A stretch of DNA of 64,000 nt from Acanthamoeba castellanii str. Neff (GCF_000313135.1 NW_004457643.1:190709-254708), one strand, 5' to 3'. Shown: positions 1 through 11,914, counted from the stretch's first letter. Numbers and translations: made by a program. Notes: a model not told the origin generated them from the sequence alone.

Positions 1-192
1 CGGGCTGAGTCCACCACAGATGAGGAAAAGGAGGGCGAGCCCCTGCTTCGGCGAGCGAAGGAGGATTCCGCCAGCCACAACGGTGGTGCGTCATCTGCGG
101 CCCAGTCCTCGACCCCCGCCCCCGTGTACGGAACACAACCACCCGATATCGACATCGACTCCGCAGCCGACGGTCTCGACGGCCTCGACTAA
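1..192 (+). CDS. C-terminal end of an unidentified gene (partial)
   Basis: Frame 1 is open from the window edge to a TAA at 190-192. The translated tail is acidic and Ser/Ala/Asp-rich, with a TTDEEKEGEPLLRRAKED segment and an end reading DIDIDSAADGLDGLD. The short LLRRAKED part could be a dileucine-type or helical tail, but nothing identifies the family. The rest of the gene lies to the left of the window. Codon choice matches neighbouring coding exons and the stop is followed by AT-rich sequence with TTATTTATTATA around 250-260, which fits a real 3' end. Confidence 0.5.
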   Translation, partial: RAESTTDEEKEGEPLLRRAKEDSASHNGGASSAAQSSTPAPVYGTQPPDIDIDSAADGLDGLD

Positions 193-425
193 GCGAACGA
201 GGTCGCGCAGACGAAGAAGAGGAGCCGACGAGGGAGAGGGTGGAGAAGTTATTTATTATATTCGTTCGAACGTTACAGCCGCAGCGCGAGGCTTCACTCT
301 ACGGGTGGGTGGTGGCAGCAAGCCACCAATAAACGCAAGTGTTGCAACATCAAACTTGAGAGTGTACGGTCAGGTTCGTTTCGGTCGAACGTTCTTTACA
401 GAACCAAAAAGGCAACGTTGCCTTT
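193..425. other. convergent intergenic region with palindromes
   Basis: This spacer separates two genes that point at each other. It contains an AT-rich stretch near 250-262, a 10-bp palindrome CGTTCGAACG at 263-272, and most of a perfect 22-bp palindrome at 406-427 that overlaps the stop codon of the minus-strand gene. No coding signal is evident. Confidence 0.5.
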
Positions 426-427
426 TT
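406..427. repeat. perfect 22-bp palindrome at a gene end
   Basis: The left arm AAAAAGGCAAC (406-416) is the exact reverse complement of the right arm GTTGCCTTTTT (417-427). The TAA stop of the minus-strand GTPBP6 gene (426-428) lies inside it. It may act in 3' end formation for the two convergent genes; that role is inference. Confidence 0.7.
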
Positions 428-1232
428 ATTCGCTCAATGAGGGCTGCTTGCTCACAGGTGCTGCTGCGGTCGGGGCAACTCGCCATAGCGGACACGATAC
501 CTGCGCGGGGTTGATGAGGGGTTCAGCAAACCTTTTCTTTCTATCTCTGGTGGAGGCTTGCATGAGGCTAGTACGGTACCTCTCGTAGACGTCTGGCCGC
601 ATCTCGACGCTCAAGCGTGTGCGGCCAGCCACTTGGTAGTCGGGCTGTACGGTGCGCACGCGGCCACCGTGGCTGGTCAGGAACTCCAGCCGCTCCTGCT
701 CGTTCTCGCCCAGAAGAAGCTCGTACACTGTGGGCCGGCGGAGATGGAGGCACATGGTGCAGTGGGTGAGAAGAGAAGAACAAAGAAAACTCGAGCCACA
801 AGACAAAGGCGTAAGACGCACCTCGCTTCCGTTCTGGATAGAGCGCCTGTAGCCGCTGATCGATGGCTTGCAGTAGGTCATCGCACCCCGCGCCTGAACG
901 GAAGACTAAGGTGAGCAATCGGGGGGCTCGTGCAGGGCACAAAACGGTAAAACCGCTCAGACGCACCGGTGCGGGCCGAGATGGGGAAGATGCGCTTCCC
1001 TAAGACACGCTGCGTGGTGACCAGGCTGTCCAGACGAGCGTCATCTGAAGTTGGGTGTTAGTGGGCGTGGTCGAGGCATCGAGACCGACGGGAAGGTGCT
1101 TGAAAGAGGGGCGGGGCGCACCCATGAGGTCGATTTTGTTCCACACTTCGAGGTGCTGAGTGTCGGGGTCCGTGTCCAGCCCTATTTCCTTCATGACCTT
1201 ATGCACGTTGGCCTTTTGCATCTCCGTTTCAG

Positions 1233-1293
<61 letters not shown>

Positions 1294-3436
1294 TGACTTG
1301 TGCCACATGCCAAGCAAGGGAAGAGGTCGTTGCCTATCTATAACTGGAGAGCACGTACGTTGGTTATATCGCGGACGTGGAGGAGGACGTCGGCCGAACC
1401 GATTTCCTCCAGCGTCGAGTGGAAAGGGGCGACCAGGCCATGAGGAAGGTTCGATATGAAGCCTGCAACAACCGCGCTGTTAACACTAAAATTAAGGCCC
1501 AGCCACATCAAGGAGGGCAGCGCGGATGCCGTACCAACGGTGTCGGCAGCGAGAGCGCAGCACCCGGACGGGAGTTCAATCCTGATCGCCACACGGTTAT
1601 CAAAAAAAGCAAAGCGGTCGCACCGATCAGACGAAGGAGGAAAACGCACTTGCGCATGAATGTGTGCAAGGATGCAAAGAGTTGATTCTGGCTCACGAGC
1701 GAGGTCCCGCACAATCGATTCAGCAGTGCCGATTTGCCTGTAGCGACGCCGACGATGAGAGTTTTCTCTGCAACGACCGCGAACGCCAAGGCGCGTGGAC
1801 GTTTGGTGTGGGGAGGGGTAGGGGCAATACCAGCGTTGGTGTATCCGAGAATAGCGATTGTGGGGATGTCCTGCTTCTTCCTTGATTCGCGGTGGAGCTT
1901 CCTCGTTTTCTGCAGCACCTCCAGTCGGGCTTTGATCTTCTTTTCGCGGACGACCAGATGACGCCTGGGACCACGTCGCACGGATTAGCGGGTTTGGTTA
2001 CACGATGGTTGGCTTGCCGTTTACCGCTCGATCTCTAGGTTGGTCTCTCCTGCGCCCGAAAGGAAGGCGCCGCCTCCTCGCTGCTGCGCCAAGTGCTTGG
2101 ACTCCATCGCCGACTTGAGGTGCACGCTCTTATAGGCCAGACCCGCGAGCTCGACCTGCATGGACGGTGCGCCCGCAGATGATGAGAGACGTGCGACGTC
2201 CAACGTGAACTTTCACAGCAGTGGGAGTTGGAGGAATGCGCACCTGCAGCCGACTCTCCTCGGACTGGGCTCGTTGGGCAAAGATCTCCAGGATGAGCCG
2301 ATATCGGTCCATCACCCGAGTGCCCAGCATTTTGGCGAGCTTCTGACCCTGGGCGGGCGTGAGCGAGTTGGTGTCCATCACGACCACATCGGCCCGCTTG
2401 GCCTGGCACGCTTGCCTGAGCTCGGCGATCTGTCCGCACATAGAACACCACATCTCAGCACCTACTCGTCGACACCCACTTGCCCAGTGCACCACCACCC
2501 ACCCGCCCACCACCCACCATCAGTAGACCGGTGCAGAGGAGTTCAATGGACGGACCTTGCCCTTGCCGAGGAAGTGGGACGGGTTGACGGTATTTACAGT
2601 TAGGTACATCGAATCCTCCACGGGCCACTCCAGCGCCTCGACCAAGGCAACTGTGCACAGCACAGTGCGCCGGCGCTTGTTAGAGACGACCCTGCCGTGG
2701 CACCGAGGTGAGACGGGAGAACGTACCAGCTTCCTTGAGGCGAAGATCAGGGTGGTCTGCACAGTGTGGTACAGAACACAAGGGGACACGATCAGGGACA
2801 TTCGCAGGCCAAGCCACTTACGAGCGGGGGGCAATCGCGAGAGGTGAAGGGTACCCTGGCCTCTGCAGACCTGCTCTTCCTCTTCTCTCTCGGCCAGAAG
2901 GCTGAGCCGCCGCTTTCGTTTGTCGGCATAGACCGTGTTGCGCATGTAGGGATGCACCACGCACACCTGCACATTCATTTAACTTGTATTGATCATTTAA
3001 TCTTTAAAAAATCAAATCCATGGTGATGGTGAGGTACCCGAGGTGGGCGAGTTGCACTCCAGAAGCGGCCGGGCTGCATGGCGTCGAGCGCCTGTCGGCC
3101 ACTGTCGCCCTCCTCTTCCTTTCGTCGGCTGGATTGGCTCTTGGCAGCCGAGGCCAAGGCAAAGGCGGCATCATCGTCATCTTCATCTTCCGGATGGGAG
3201 GAGGCTCGCCTTCCGTGACGCCAATCAAAGTCGATGGCAGAGCCCCACGCTTCCGCCACTGAGCGCTGCGGCCGAGGAACTGCGGGGACGGCCCCCGCCG
3301 CATCTGCAGCATATGCGTAGTCTGCACTGTGCAAGATGCGACGGCATCGCCACCACAGAACCGACGTAGAGGAAGAGCCTCTACACTGAGCGGCACCAGT
3401 CACCCCCAAGCTCGAAACGCGCCGCCACATGTGCAT
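426..3436 (-). CDS. GTPBP6: HflX-type GTPase, mitochondrial GTPBP6 homologue
   Basis: Multi-exon gene for a ribosome-associated GTPase of the HflX family. In animals GTPBP6 acts on mitochondrial ribosomes. The start at 3436 gives an Arg/Ser-rich N-terminus (MHMWRRVSSLG) that looks like a mitochondrial presequence. Exon 1 ends at 3038 (donor GTACCT) and joins in phase to VCVVHPYMRN at 2966. Later exons carry the HflX N-domain (FLGKGK, VMDRYRLILEIFAQRAQSEE), GGGAFLSGAGETNLEIE, and the G1 motif GYTNAGKSALLNRL, split by an intron near 1770-1860. Then come FISNLPHGLVAPFHSTLEE, LLHVRDI and the G4-like VWNKIDLM. The terminal domain ends at TAA 426-428. The order matches human GTPBP6. A (TG)n tract sits in one intron. 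Individual junctions are inferred. Confidence 0.85.
1235..1292. repeat. (TG)n microsatellite in a GTPBP6 intron
   Basis: About 29 uninterrupted TG units between an exon encoding the VHKVMKEIGL segment and the preceding exon. On the gene strand it reads (CA)n. Confidence 0.95.
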
Positions 3437-3624
3437 CCACCGCTCTTTCAGTGTGTACTTGTTTGGAAATCGAAATGGAAAGAGAATCTGCGCAACGGAC
3501 GAAAAGCAAAATAAGTATAAATAATAAATAATAAATAAAAATGTTTTCGTTTGGCGTCGGTGTGTCGAGGTAAAAAAGGTGGTTTAGTAGGGAAGAAGGA
3601 GCGGTGAGGGAGAACAGATGAGGC
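3437..3624. other. tandem spacer between eIF3d and GTPBP6
   Basis: A 188-bp gap between two minus-strand genes. It is AT-rich at 3510-3540 (repeated AATAAATAAATAA-like sequence on the + strand). It holds the 3' end signals of eIF3d and the promoter of GTPBP6; no separate gene is seen. Confidence 0.5.
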
Positions 3625-5503
3625 TCAGTCCTGCTCGTCGTCCTCGTCGTCGCTGCCATCGATCACGCTGTAGCCCGGGTGGCCCTCATCGTCGCCGGCA
3701 TCGGCGAGCGAGCCCTCGGGCACGCTGTAGATGCGGAGGAGGGGCTTGCTGGGATCCTTGACCAGCACGTAGGTGCCCTCGTCGAGCTCCTGGCACTTGT
3801 CGATGATGTGCTTCAGGATGCCCCACATGTTGGCCGCGCCCAGACCGATCTGGCCGGCAAAGTCGACCGGGTTGTACGTCACCATGCCCACGATCTGGTG
3901 GTTCGAAGCATCCTTGGCTGCGGTGCGCGTGACGAAACTGCAGTGGTCAAAGAGAACGTGGAGGGAGAGAGAGAGAGGTGAGCACCAGGTCGGCAGGGCA
4001 TGATGATGAGGATGAGCAAAGGGAGAAGGGAGAGGAGGAATACCCGAGCTTGAGGTGCTGGACGCCGGCGAGGACGGACTGGGCAGTCCACCTGGCGAGC
4101 TTGCTAGCGTTGTTCTTGAATTCGGTGGCCATGACGGCACCACGCTGCGAGTCGAGCTTCTGCCTCCAGTCGATGCCGGTGGCCTTGGAGTCGTACTCGT
4201 TGAGGGCCTTGACGTTGACAAACTCGACGCCGTTGTCCTTCTTGAGGGCGGCATCGACCTGGCATCGGGCGAGGAGCACGTTGCCGTCGCCGAGGTCGAA
4301 CTTCCGGTAGCGGTAGCCGACGGAGGCCATCTCCTCATCGGTGAGGGTACCCTGGAAGGGGCTGGGCTGGGCCATGCGGTGCCGGTTGCCGTCGCGCGCG
4401 AGGACCTGCTGGGAGAAGTTTTGGTTGATGAAGGTGGCCTCGTCGCTGAGCTTGAGCGGCGTGTTGATGACGTTGGGGTCGTCGTCGCGCGGGGGCTCGC
4501 TGGCGTTTTCGTTGACGGTGAGGTAGTCGAAGAGGGAGTTGTCGCGCTTGTCGAAGTAGATCTTGGGGTTGTTGTCGACCAGCACGCCGTCCTCCTCGCG
4601 GTTGGGCGGGTTCACGCGGCGCACCACGACGTCCCAGGAGTAGTTGGATCGGGGAGCGGTCATGAGCACGGAGAGGATGGCGTCGGTGGCGAACACGTTG
4701 GCGTCCGAGGCGACATCATCGGCGTGGAGGCGGGAGATGATGGGATCGTCACTCGTCGTGACGCGGAAGAAATTGCGATCGATGCGCTGCAGGGGCTTCT
4801 TGTTCTTGGTCGTGATGCGATCATACACCTTGTCGTAGAACTCGACGGAGCCGGCCTGGAGGAGATCCTCGGGCTGACCCACCTGCTCCTTGCTGCGCAT
4901 CTTGAGCATCTGGTTGAGATCGAACTGATCGACCACCACCCAATCGGGCTTGACCTCGATGGAAGCCTCTCGGCTGAGCTTCTCCCCGAAGCGCCTGCCG
5001 CCGAATGCGCCGAATCGGCCACCGCCCCTCGCGCCGCCGGGACCGCCGCCCCACCTCTGCCAGCGCGCTCCTTGATGCTTGCGGCGCTGCTCATGATGCT
5101 TACCGAAATTAGGCTTGTTCTGCGTGACCGTCTCTCCACGACGGCGAGCCTGCGGCTTCTTCTGCCAGCCCTGCTGCCAGCGCGGCTTGGCCTTCGACTT
5201 CTGTTTCACCGCGGCCGAGACCAGCTGGAAATCGCCTCCCTCATCGGTTTCCTGATGGTAGTAGTTGAAGGCGGTATCCGCAGATCCGTAGCTCTGCGTC
5301 TGGCCGCGGTAGCCGCGACCCTGGTAGCCGAGATTGTCGGCCGCCTTGCCCAATTTGTCGCTCTTGCTGAAGGGCGCGAATGGAATCTCCTTCAGCTTCG
5401 AGGGAATGCTGTCCTCGGTGGGACCCCAGCCCTGGGGGTTGTCGAACACCAGCGGCGGTGCGAAGTGCAGTGCGGGCGCGATCGATGCAGTCTCTGCCTC
5501 CAT
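3625..5503 (-). CDS. EIF3D: eukaryotic translation initiation factor 3 subunit D
   Basis: Two-exon gene. Exon 1 runs 5503-4044, exon 2 3937-3625; the intron uses GTATTC...CAG and joins HLKLG to FVTRTAAKD, as in animal eIF3d. Family landmarks: N-terminal FDNPQGWGPTE, an Arg/Gly-rich RNA-binding region (GGRFGAFGGRRFG), the long conserved core with EEDGVLVDNNPKIYFDKRD and QVLARDGNRHRMAQPSPFQG, and an acidic tail DGSDDEDDEQD. eIF3d binds the mRNA 5' cap for specialised initiation and is part of the eIF3 complex on the 40S subunit. The start methionine (MEAETASIAPALHFAP) precedes the conserved N-terminal motif. It is head to head with LARP1 across about 300 bp. Confidence 0.95.
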
Positions 5504-5806
5504 GTTGATTCTCTGTGTGCAAGGATCAAAAAATTCAGAGATGACACTCTCAAGAATCGCCTCGCTGCCGGACCGAGAGAAGAAATTCGGAAAGCGATCG
5601 TGCGCGGCTTCTGCACAATTTGATTAAAAATGAATTAATTTTCCATGGCACTTTCCTTATCAGTTTCCGTTCTTCTCTTCTTCTTCGCCGCGCGTTCCTC
5701 CGCCCAACACTCGTGATCGAGATTTGTTGCCATCTTTCCTGCGCGTGCGTGAACGGAACACGCAACGAAGGAAAAGAAGAGTCTAAACGTAGAGAGGAAG
5801 TAGGGG
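5504..5806. promoter_or_regulatory. divergent promoter region of eIF3d and LARP1
   Basis: A 303-bp spacer between start codons pointing outward. It contains pyrimidine-rich TTCTCTTCTTCTTC around 5668-5685 and an AT-rich patch at 5620-5645, but no clear TATA box. Both genes are translation factors, so shared control is plausible (inference). Confidence 0.45.
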
Positions 5807-8800
5807 ATGAGTTCCACGGCGGCCGAGGCGACTTCTTCCTCCACTTCGCCTTCATCTCCCGCCGCTACGTCGGTTGCGGACTCTCCGGCCAAGCAGCAGC
5901 AGAATGACGCGAAGAAGGCCGCTTTCTCTGACGTGGTGAAGGCCGGCGCCAAGAAGGTGGAGGCCTCCGCCCCTGCTGACTCGGCTGAGGTGGCTACGTC
6001 CGCCAAGGAGGTGACTGTTGCTGATGCCCCCAAGGCTCAGCAGCCTGCTGCCTCTTCATCTGCTAATGCTACCGCGGCGCGCAAGCCCAAGGCGGCATCA
6101 GCATCGGCATCACCTGCTGCCTCCCCGTCCGCTACTCCGGCTTCTGCCCCTACCGCGGCGAAAGCGCCCGCCACCAATGCGTGGGGATCAGCACGCAAGG
6201 ATTTGGCTCCTTCAGCCTCACCTCTTCCTTCAACTTCCACTTTACCTTCCGTTCCTTCCTCATCTTCCTCACCTGCGCCTTCTGCTACCCCCGCTTCTCC
6301 GCCTTCTCAAGCAACATCTGATGCCGCTGAGAACAATGACGCCCCTGCGGAAGGAGATGAAGATGCAAATGGAGATGAAGCCAAAAAGAACCGCCGGAAG
6401 AAGGTAAATGCTCCTGTTGATATTTCATGTCTTCCCCCCTCTTGCATGGAGATTGATTTTTGCAAAAATCGCAATCGAAAAGATCACGGATTTGAAGCGA
6501 GATTATTATGAAGAGCTCTTTTCGAACACGATTGAATTAACGTGCAATCGCGGCCGCTCGGTCATGGTTCAAACACGCAGGACTTTGTGCTTGAAACTCA
6601 GAGCTGGCCCAGCCTGGGCGAGGTCAAGACCTCGCCCTTGTCCCCGGCAAAGAAGCTGAGACCCTCCAAGGAAAACGTGACCGTGCCGTCGCCCGCTCCG
6701 GCCCTGCTTGCCTCGCCTGTCGTAGACGTGCGCCCGCCGTCTCCCGTTGAGGCTGCCGCAGAGAGCACCCAGGCCGAGGCCGTGGGTGCGCCCGCAGGTA
6801 ACAGCCGACACAGCAAGTCCAAGAAAAAGGGTACTCTACTTTCCTGAACATCGTTGGCCTGGCTTCCATCTCTTTCCATCTCTTCCCTTTCTCCTCAACA
6901 CGCACTGGGCTCAGCTGAGCACTGCTCCTTCAAATGTCAGGTGGAGTGAGCTGGGTTCCGATGAAGGACATCGGTCCGGGTCCTTCGCGTGCCCGAGAGG
7001 CCAGACAGCACCGCAAGCCCGACGGCAAGGAAGGTGCTGCTCCCGCTGCCAACACCCGTGACACCGCCACTGCCGGCGCCGCTGCCAACAACCGGGAGAG
7101 GCGCGGTCGGGAGGGTGGAGCACCGAGCAACAGCCGGGAGAGGCGCGAAGGCACCGCCGCCGGCGTCAACTCCGCCCCCAGCGGCAGCAGGGAGCCCAGG
7201 GACAACACGAGCAAGGACAGCCGGGAAAGGAGGCCCTACGCTCCCCGTGCCAACAACCCGAGGGAGCCCCGTGCCCCGCGCCCCACTCCCGCTGCAGCTG
7301 CCGCGAAGGAGGGCGAGGCCGCTCCTGCCCTCGCTGCAGTGCCGCCCGTCAAAGAGCCTTCGCCATCGTCGGGTGATGGCATCCTCTCCGGCGAGGAGGG
7401 CGTTGCTGCCCTCCCGACCCCTACCGGGATCCATCCCCAGCCTCCTCGCGGCAACTACAACTCGGCCAACAGGCGACCCTATCCGGCCAACACCAGGAAC
7501 CCGCAGAGTAATCCGCCCCTTCCTTTTCGTGCCCACTGATAGGCTCAGCCCACGGTTTTCTTATCTTCTCCACCACAGACACCACCAGGCGTTACGGATA
7601 CCAGGGCGAGGGATACTATGACCCTCGTTACCCGCGTCCCAACAAGCCCGAGTCGCTCAGCGAGACCATTGTGCGTCAAGTGTACGTCCCCTCCCTCGGG
7701 ATTCCAAGGCGATGATGAACGGCGGAGCTGACACTCTCTTCTCTTTGATTTTTGTGGCGGTGCGCCCCATCACCAGGGAGTTCTACTTCAGCGTGAATAA
7801 CCTCTGCCGCGACGTGTACCTGCGCATGCGCATGAGCCAGGACGGATGGGTCCCGCTGCAGATCATCTGCAACTTCAACAAGATGAAGCAGCTCACGACC
7901 GACAAGAGGCTCATCCTGGACACGCTCAAGGCCGCCTCGACCAAGCTGGAGGTCGACGATGCCAAACAGCGTCTCAGGATCAAGGGTGACTGGGCCACCT
8001 GGGTCTTCCCCAAGGATGAGGAGACCGGTGGCTATCTGACGGGCGAGGGGCTCAAGTTTTTGTCAAAGGAAGAGGCCGAGGAGCTGCAGAAGGTCCCCGA
8101 GCCGCTTCTGGCATCGGCGCCCCGCGAGGACACCAAGGCCGGCGACAAGCAGGCCCAGGAGGGCAGCCGTCCCACCACCGAGACCACCGCCTCTTCGGCC
8201 AAGGAGGACGACTGGCAGCCGGCCAGCCGCAGACGGAAGACCGGCAGCCTTTTGAGGAGGTACATCACCGATCCAATTTTGCGTGTTGGTCGCGTTGTGT
8301 GTTGTGTGTTGTGTGTTGTGTTGTGTGTTGTGTGTATTAAGCTCTTTTTTCTTCAATCGAAACAGGCCGATCACCCCGAGGGGCAAGGAGGAGGAAACTG
8401 AGGACATCGACGACTCGGAGATCTCCAACCTGATCATCGTCACCCAGTCGCCGATGAAGGCCCGCCCGAGGACGCGCAGCAAGCCCGAGGAGGAGGGCGA
8501 GCTGCCTCACTCGCACGAGCTGAACCACGACGACATGAAGAAGATCAACCACGGTCTCTACCTCTACGAGCAGGAGCTGAGGGGAACGGGTAACTCCGAG
8601 GACCAGGAGGAGGTATGCATTCACGCCTGCCCTCGTCCATTGAAGGCCACCAAACTGATCATTGGCGGCGCGTGTGTCGTGTGTGTCGTGTGTGTGGGGA
8701 CCAGGACGCCAACGGCCAGCCGATTCCTCGCCGCCTGTATGCCATGACGCCCAAGCGCAAGGAGCAGCGCCGCAGGAGGAGGAAGAGTGTGTTGCAGCGC

Positions 8801-10054
8801 CGCACCACCACCTCCACCCACGGCAACGGTTCAGAGACCCCCCTCCGTTCCCTTCTTGCTCTTTAGGCCTGCGTGCGTCTGACTGTGAGTGTTGGGTCGG
8901 TATTTTCAGGAGCACCCGCCGCGCCTCAGACCACGGGACGCGCTGGATTGACGTCGTCGCAGGTGTACTCTGTGGGCTACATCATCGCCAGCCCCATGAA
9001 GTCGTCCAAGTCGAAGGAGCCCGAATCCGACGCTGCGGACGCACCGGCGGCGGTGTCGACCGACTCGTCCAACATCCAGCATCCCTCGCGCGAGCTACTG
9101 AAGAAGAACGGCTTCATTCAGTACAACTACGACATGTGGCACGACAACTGTGTCAAGGGTACATACACCACTCACACGCCACCGCTAACGACACGACACA
9201 CAATCGTCGTCGTGGTGCTGCAATCGCGATTTAACTGTTCTAACACATTTATTGGGCACTCACACATTTCGTGATCACAGAGAGGAAGGATCTGGGCGTC
9301 GGTCAGTCGAGCGAAATGAACACGCTCTACCGCTTCTGGTCCCACTTCCTCCGCTCCAAGTTCAACCAGCGCATGTACGACGAAATGAAGGAGCTCGCCC
9401 TCGCCGACGCCAAACAGGGCTACAGGTACGTCGATGACCGCTCTCGCGATACTGTGTTGGTCGCCCCACCTAGTGAGCCTTGGTGGCTCATATATCACCG
9501 TGATCAACGCCGCGTCGCGCCACTGCACACAACAACAACAACAACAACAGGTACGGCATGGAGTGCATCTTCCGGTTCTACAGCTACGGACTCGAGAGGA
9601 AGTTCCGTGCGGACATATTTAAGGACTTCCAGCAATTGACCGTGGAAGATTACAACGCGGGTTTGTCCCCCCCTATCTTCTTCTGGCTAGACTTGGTCGG
9701 TTGATCGTCATGTTGTACTCGCGCTCACCAACTCCTCGTGTACACGCACAGGGTCACTTTATGGATTGGAGAAATTTTGGGCCTACCTCACGTACGGCAA
9801 GGCCAAGTTGGAGAAGGAGGGCGTGCATCTGGAGATCAACCCCGAGATCCAGACGTGGCTCAGCAGGTACCGCACCCTCAAGGACTTCCGCGAGGGTCCC
9901 CAGAACTACGACAACGCCGAGGTATCGCATTCCACCGCCTCTTTTTGTTCGTTCTTCGTTCTTCTTGTTTCTTCGTTAGTCGAGATTGAGCTCACCCTAT
10001 CTCTCTTCCCAGCGTCCTGCCCCTGCGACCCAGCCGGAGGCGGCCGCCAACTGA
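5807..10054 (+). CDS. LARP1: La-related protein 1 (LARP1) with La and DM15 domains
   Basis: About twelve exons. LARP1 binds 5'TOP mRNAs and the cap and links TOR signalling to ribosomal-protein translation. The first exons encode a low-complexity Ala/Ser/Pro region, then [11 protein letters not shown] and RGG-like Arg/Gly/Ser stretches. The La module follows at 7680-8050 ([14 protein letters not shown], assembled across a GTACGT intron, then [19 protein letters not shown]). The DM15 region lies at 9080-9930 ([64 protein letters not shown]) and aligns repeat by repeat with animal LARP1. The final exon ends in QPEAAAN at TGA 10052-10054. One intron carries a TTGTG microsatellite (8295-8335). 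Confidence 0.93.
8295..8335 (+). repeat. TGTGTTG short tandem repeat in a LARP1 intron
   Basis: Irregular TTGTGTG/TTGTG units lie between the donor after LLRR and the acceptor before the PRGKEEE exon. Noncoding. Confidence 0.7.
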
Positions 10055-10484
10055 AGAGAGCGGTCGATCTGATCTGTCCCCCTCCCGTCGAGTGGCCTTC
10101 TCCCCTTCCCCGTCGCCGTTCAGGCGTTTTTTTCCTCTCTTGCGCTCTCTAGCCCCTAGACCTATCGCCATAGGACTCCCACACCAGCCAGCTTGTGTTG
10201 TGAGCGGCACCGTGGCCATACCAATCGAGCAGTGCCTTGACCAACCTTTGCTGCACTCTCTTTCGCACGCGTTTGTTTGTTTTTTATTTTATTTCTTTTT
10301 TTATTTCTTTTTTTCTTCTCTTGCCGCAAGAACCCGAGACGGGCCAATGGGGCGTTGACGAAGTCGGCGAGCCAATAGGGCAAAGGAGATAGCGCCCACA
10401 GCACCACACAAATTGAAGAAAAGGTCCATCCTCAACACTCAACACCGAACAGCTCTTCACCAACCATTACCAACTAAAGCAGGG
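10055..10484. other. intergenic region, promoter of FAD monooxygenase
   Basis: A 430-bp spacer after LARP1. It holds a long pyrimidine tract (TTTTTTATTTTATTTCTTT-like, 10277-10320), a common feature near promoters and 3' ends here. An in-frame upstream ATG at 10413 could add 24 residues to the next protein. No other gene seen. Confidence 0.4.
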
Positions 10485-11914
10485 ATGATCTCCTCTACCT
10501 CGACCTCTACCACAACGACTGAAGGAGCCCAGGCACCGCACGCCATCATCATCGGCGCCGGCATTGCCGGGTGCTCCCTGGCCCTCTTCCTCAAGCGGGC
10601 TGGCATCACATCGACCATCTACGAGGCCTACCCGCGCGAGCACGCCAGCCAGGGCACTGGCGGTGGGCTCCAGATCGCGCCCAACGGCATGCACGTGCTC
10701 CACCACCTGGGTCTCGCCGACGCGCTCAAGGCGTGCGGGTGGGTCAGCCCGGCCTACGCCTTCCACAACCAGTACGGCAAGCGCCTGGCCGTCCTGCCCA
10801 CCGACCCGCACCAACCAGCCGTCTTCGTGGCCCGCGCCGCGCTTCACGAGGTGCTCGTGGGCGCCGTCAAGCAAGAGGGCATCAACATCGAGTTCGGCAA
10901 GCGGCTCGTTGACCTGTCGGGCTTCAGGGACGACGACGATTACGGCCAGAACGACGGCCGGGTGACCGCCACGTTCGACGACGGGAGCTCGGCGAGCGGA
11001 GATCTGGTGGTGGGCGCCGACGGGGTGCACTCGCGCACGCGGGCCATCGTGCTGGGCGACGAGGACCCCAAGCCCCAGTTCCTGGGTCTAATGTACGCGA
11101 CGGGCTTCGTGGAGACCGACGAGCCAGTGCCGGAGGACACGGCCAACATCTTGTGTGGCCAGACGGGCGGCACACTGGGCTACACGCGGATCCGGGGCGA
11201 CAACCCGCGGCTCGCGCTGTGGTGGCGCAACATGAACGTGCGCGACTGGTGGCCAGAGGGCGCAGCAGTACCGACCCGCGACGAGCTGTATGCCATCGAC
11301 ATCGACGAGCTCAAGGCCCGCGTGCTCAACATGCCCGGCGGGTGGTCGCCCCTGGCCCAGCGGCTGGTGGCCGACACCCGCCACATCGTGCGAGGAGCCG
11401 TGCACGACCTGCCCCCGCTGCCCAGGTGGTACCAAGGCCGCGCCGTTCTGGTGGGCGACGCCGCCCACGCCGTGAGCCCCCACTCGGCCCAGGGCGCCTG
11501 CATGGCCCTCGAAGATGCCATGTACCTGGCCAAGGTGCTTCGTCTGGCCATGGCGACCACCACCACGGCGACGGGGACCAGCACCAGAGGCCTCTTCCCG
11601 GTTCGGTGGTCGAGGCTGCATTCCGGGCTTACCAGAACGGGCGCAAGGCGAGGGTGGAGGCGGTGGCGGTGGGCGGCAGGCAGCGGGGCGAGCCGAGGCC
11701 GGTGCAGGAGGGCGAGCAGCCAGCCGGGTCCATCCAGCAGTGGATCAAGGAGGCGATGCTGGTGGTGATCTTCAACTTCGTGGTGCCGCCCGCCCTGCAG
11801 ACGACCTTCAGCTACCGCCTCGAGTGGGACGACTGCGACAGTCTTGACGGCGTCACCGAGGCCCAGAAGATCTCTTCCTCCTGGTCCTGGCCGTGGTGGA
11901 ACAGCGCACAGTGA
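10485..11914 (+). CDS. FAD-dependent monooxygenase (salicylate hydroxylase-like family)
   Basis: Group A flavoprotein hydroxylase. The N-terminal dinucleotide-binding motif is IIIGAGIAGCSLALFLKRAG, ending in the acidic ribose-binding residue of IYEAYPREH. The second FAD motif is DLVVGADGVHSRTR, and the GD motif is AVLVGDAAHAVSPHSAQGA. The reading frame changes between LEDAMYLAK (to 11534) and SVVEAAFRAYQNGRKARVE. Treating 11535-11581 (GTGCTT...ACCAG, 47 nt) or 11535-11587 as an intron restores the frame exactly; a one-base sequence error would do the same. The tail ISSSWSWPWWNSAQ ends at TGA 11912-11914. Substrate unknown. It is unusually intron-poor for this region, and the family is common in bacteria and fungi. 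The ATG at 10485 is preferred because it lies directly before the Ser/Thr linker; 10413 is the alternative. Confidence 0.82.

Noticed and set aside
4055..5623. Open frame of about 520 codons on the + strand
   Set aside because: It is antisense to the eIF3d exon. Its Val/Gly/Glu/Leu-rich translation is the mirror of a GC-rich coding exon and no domain is visible.
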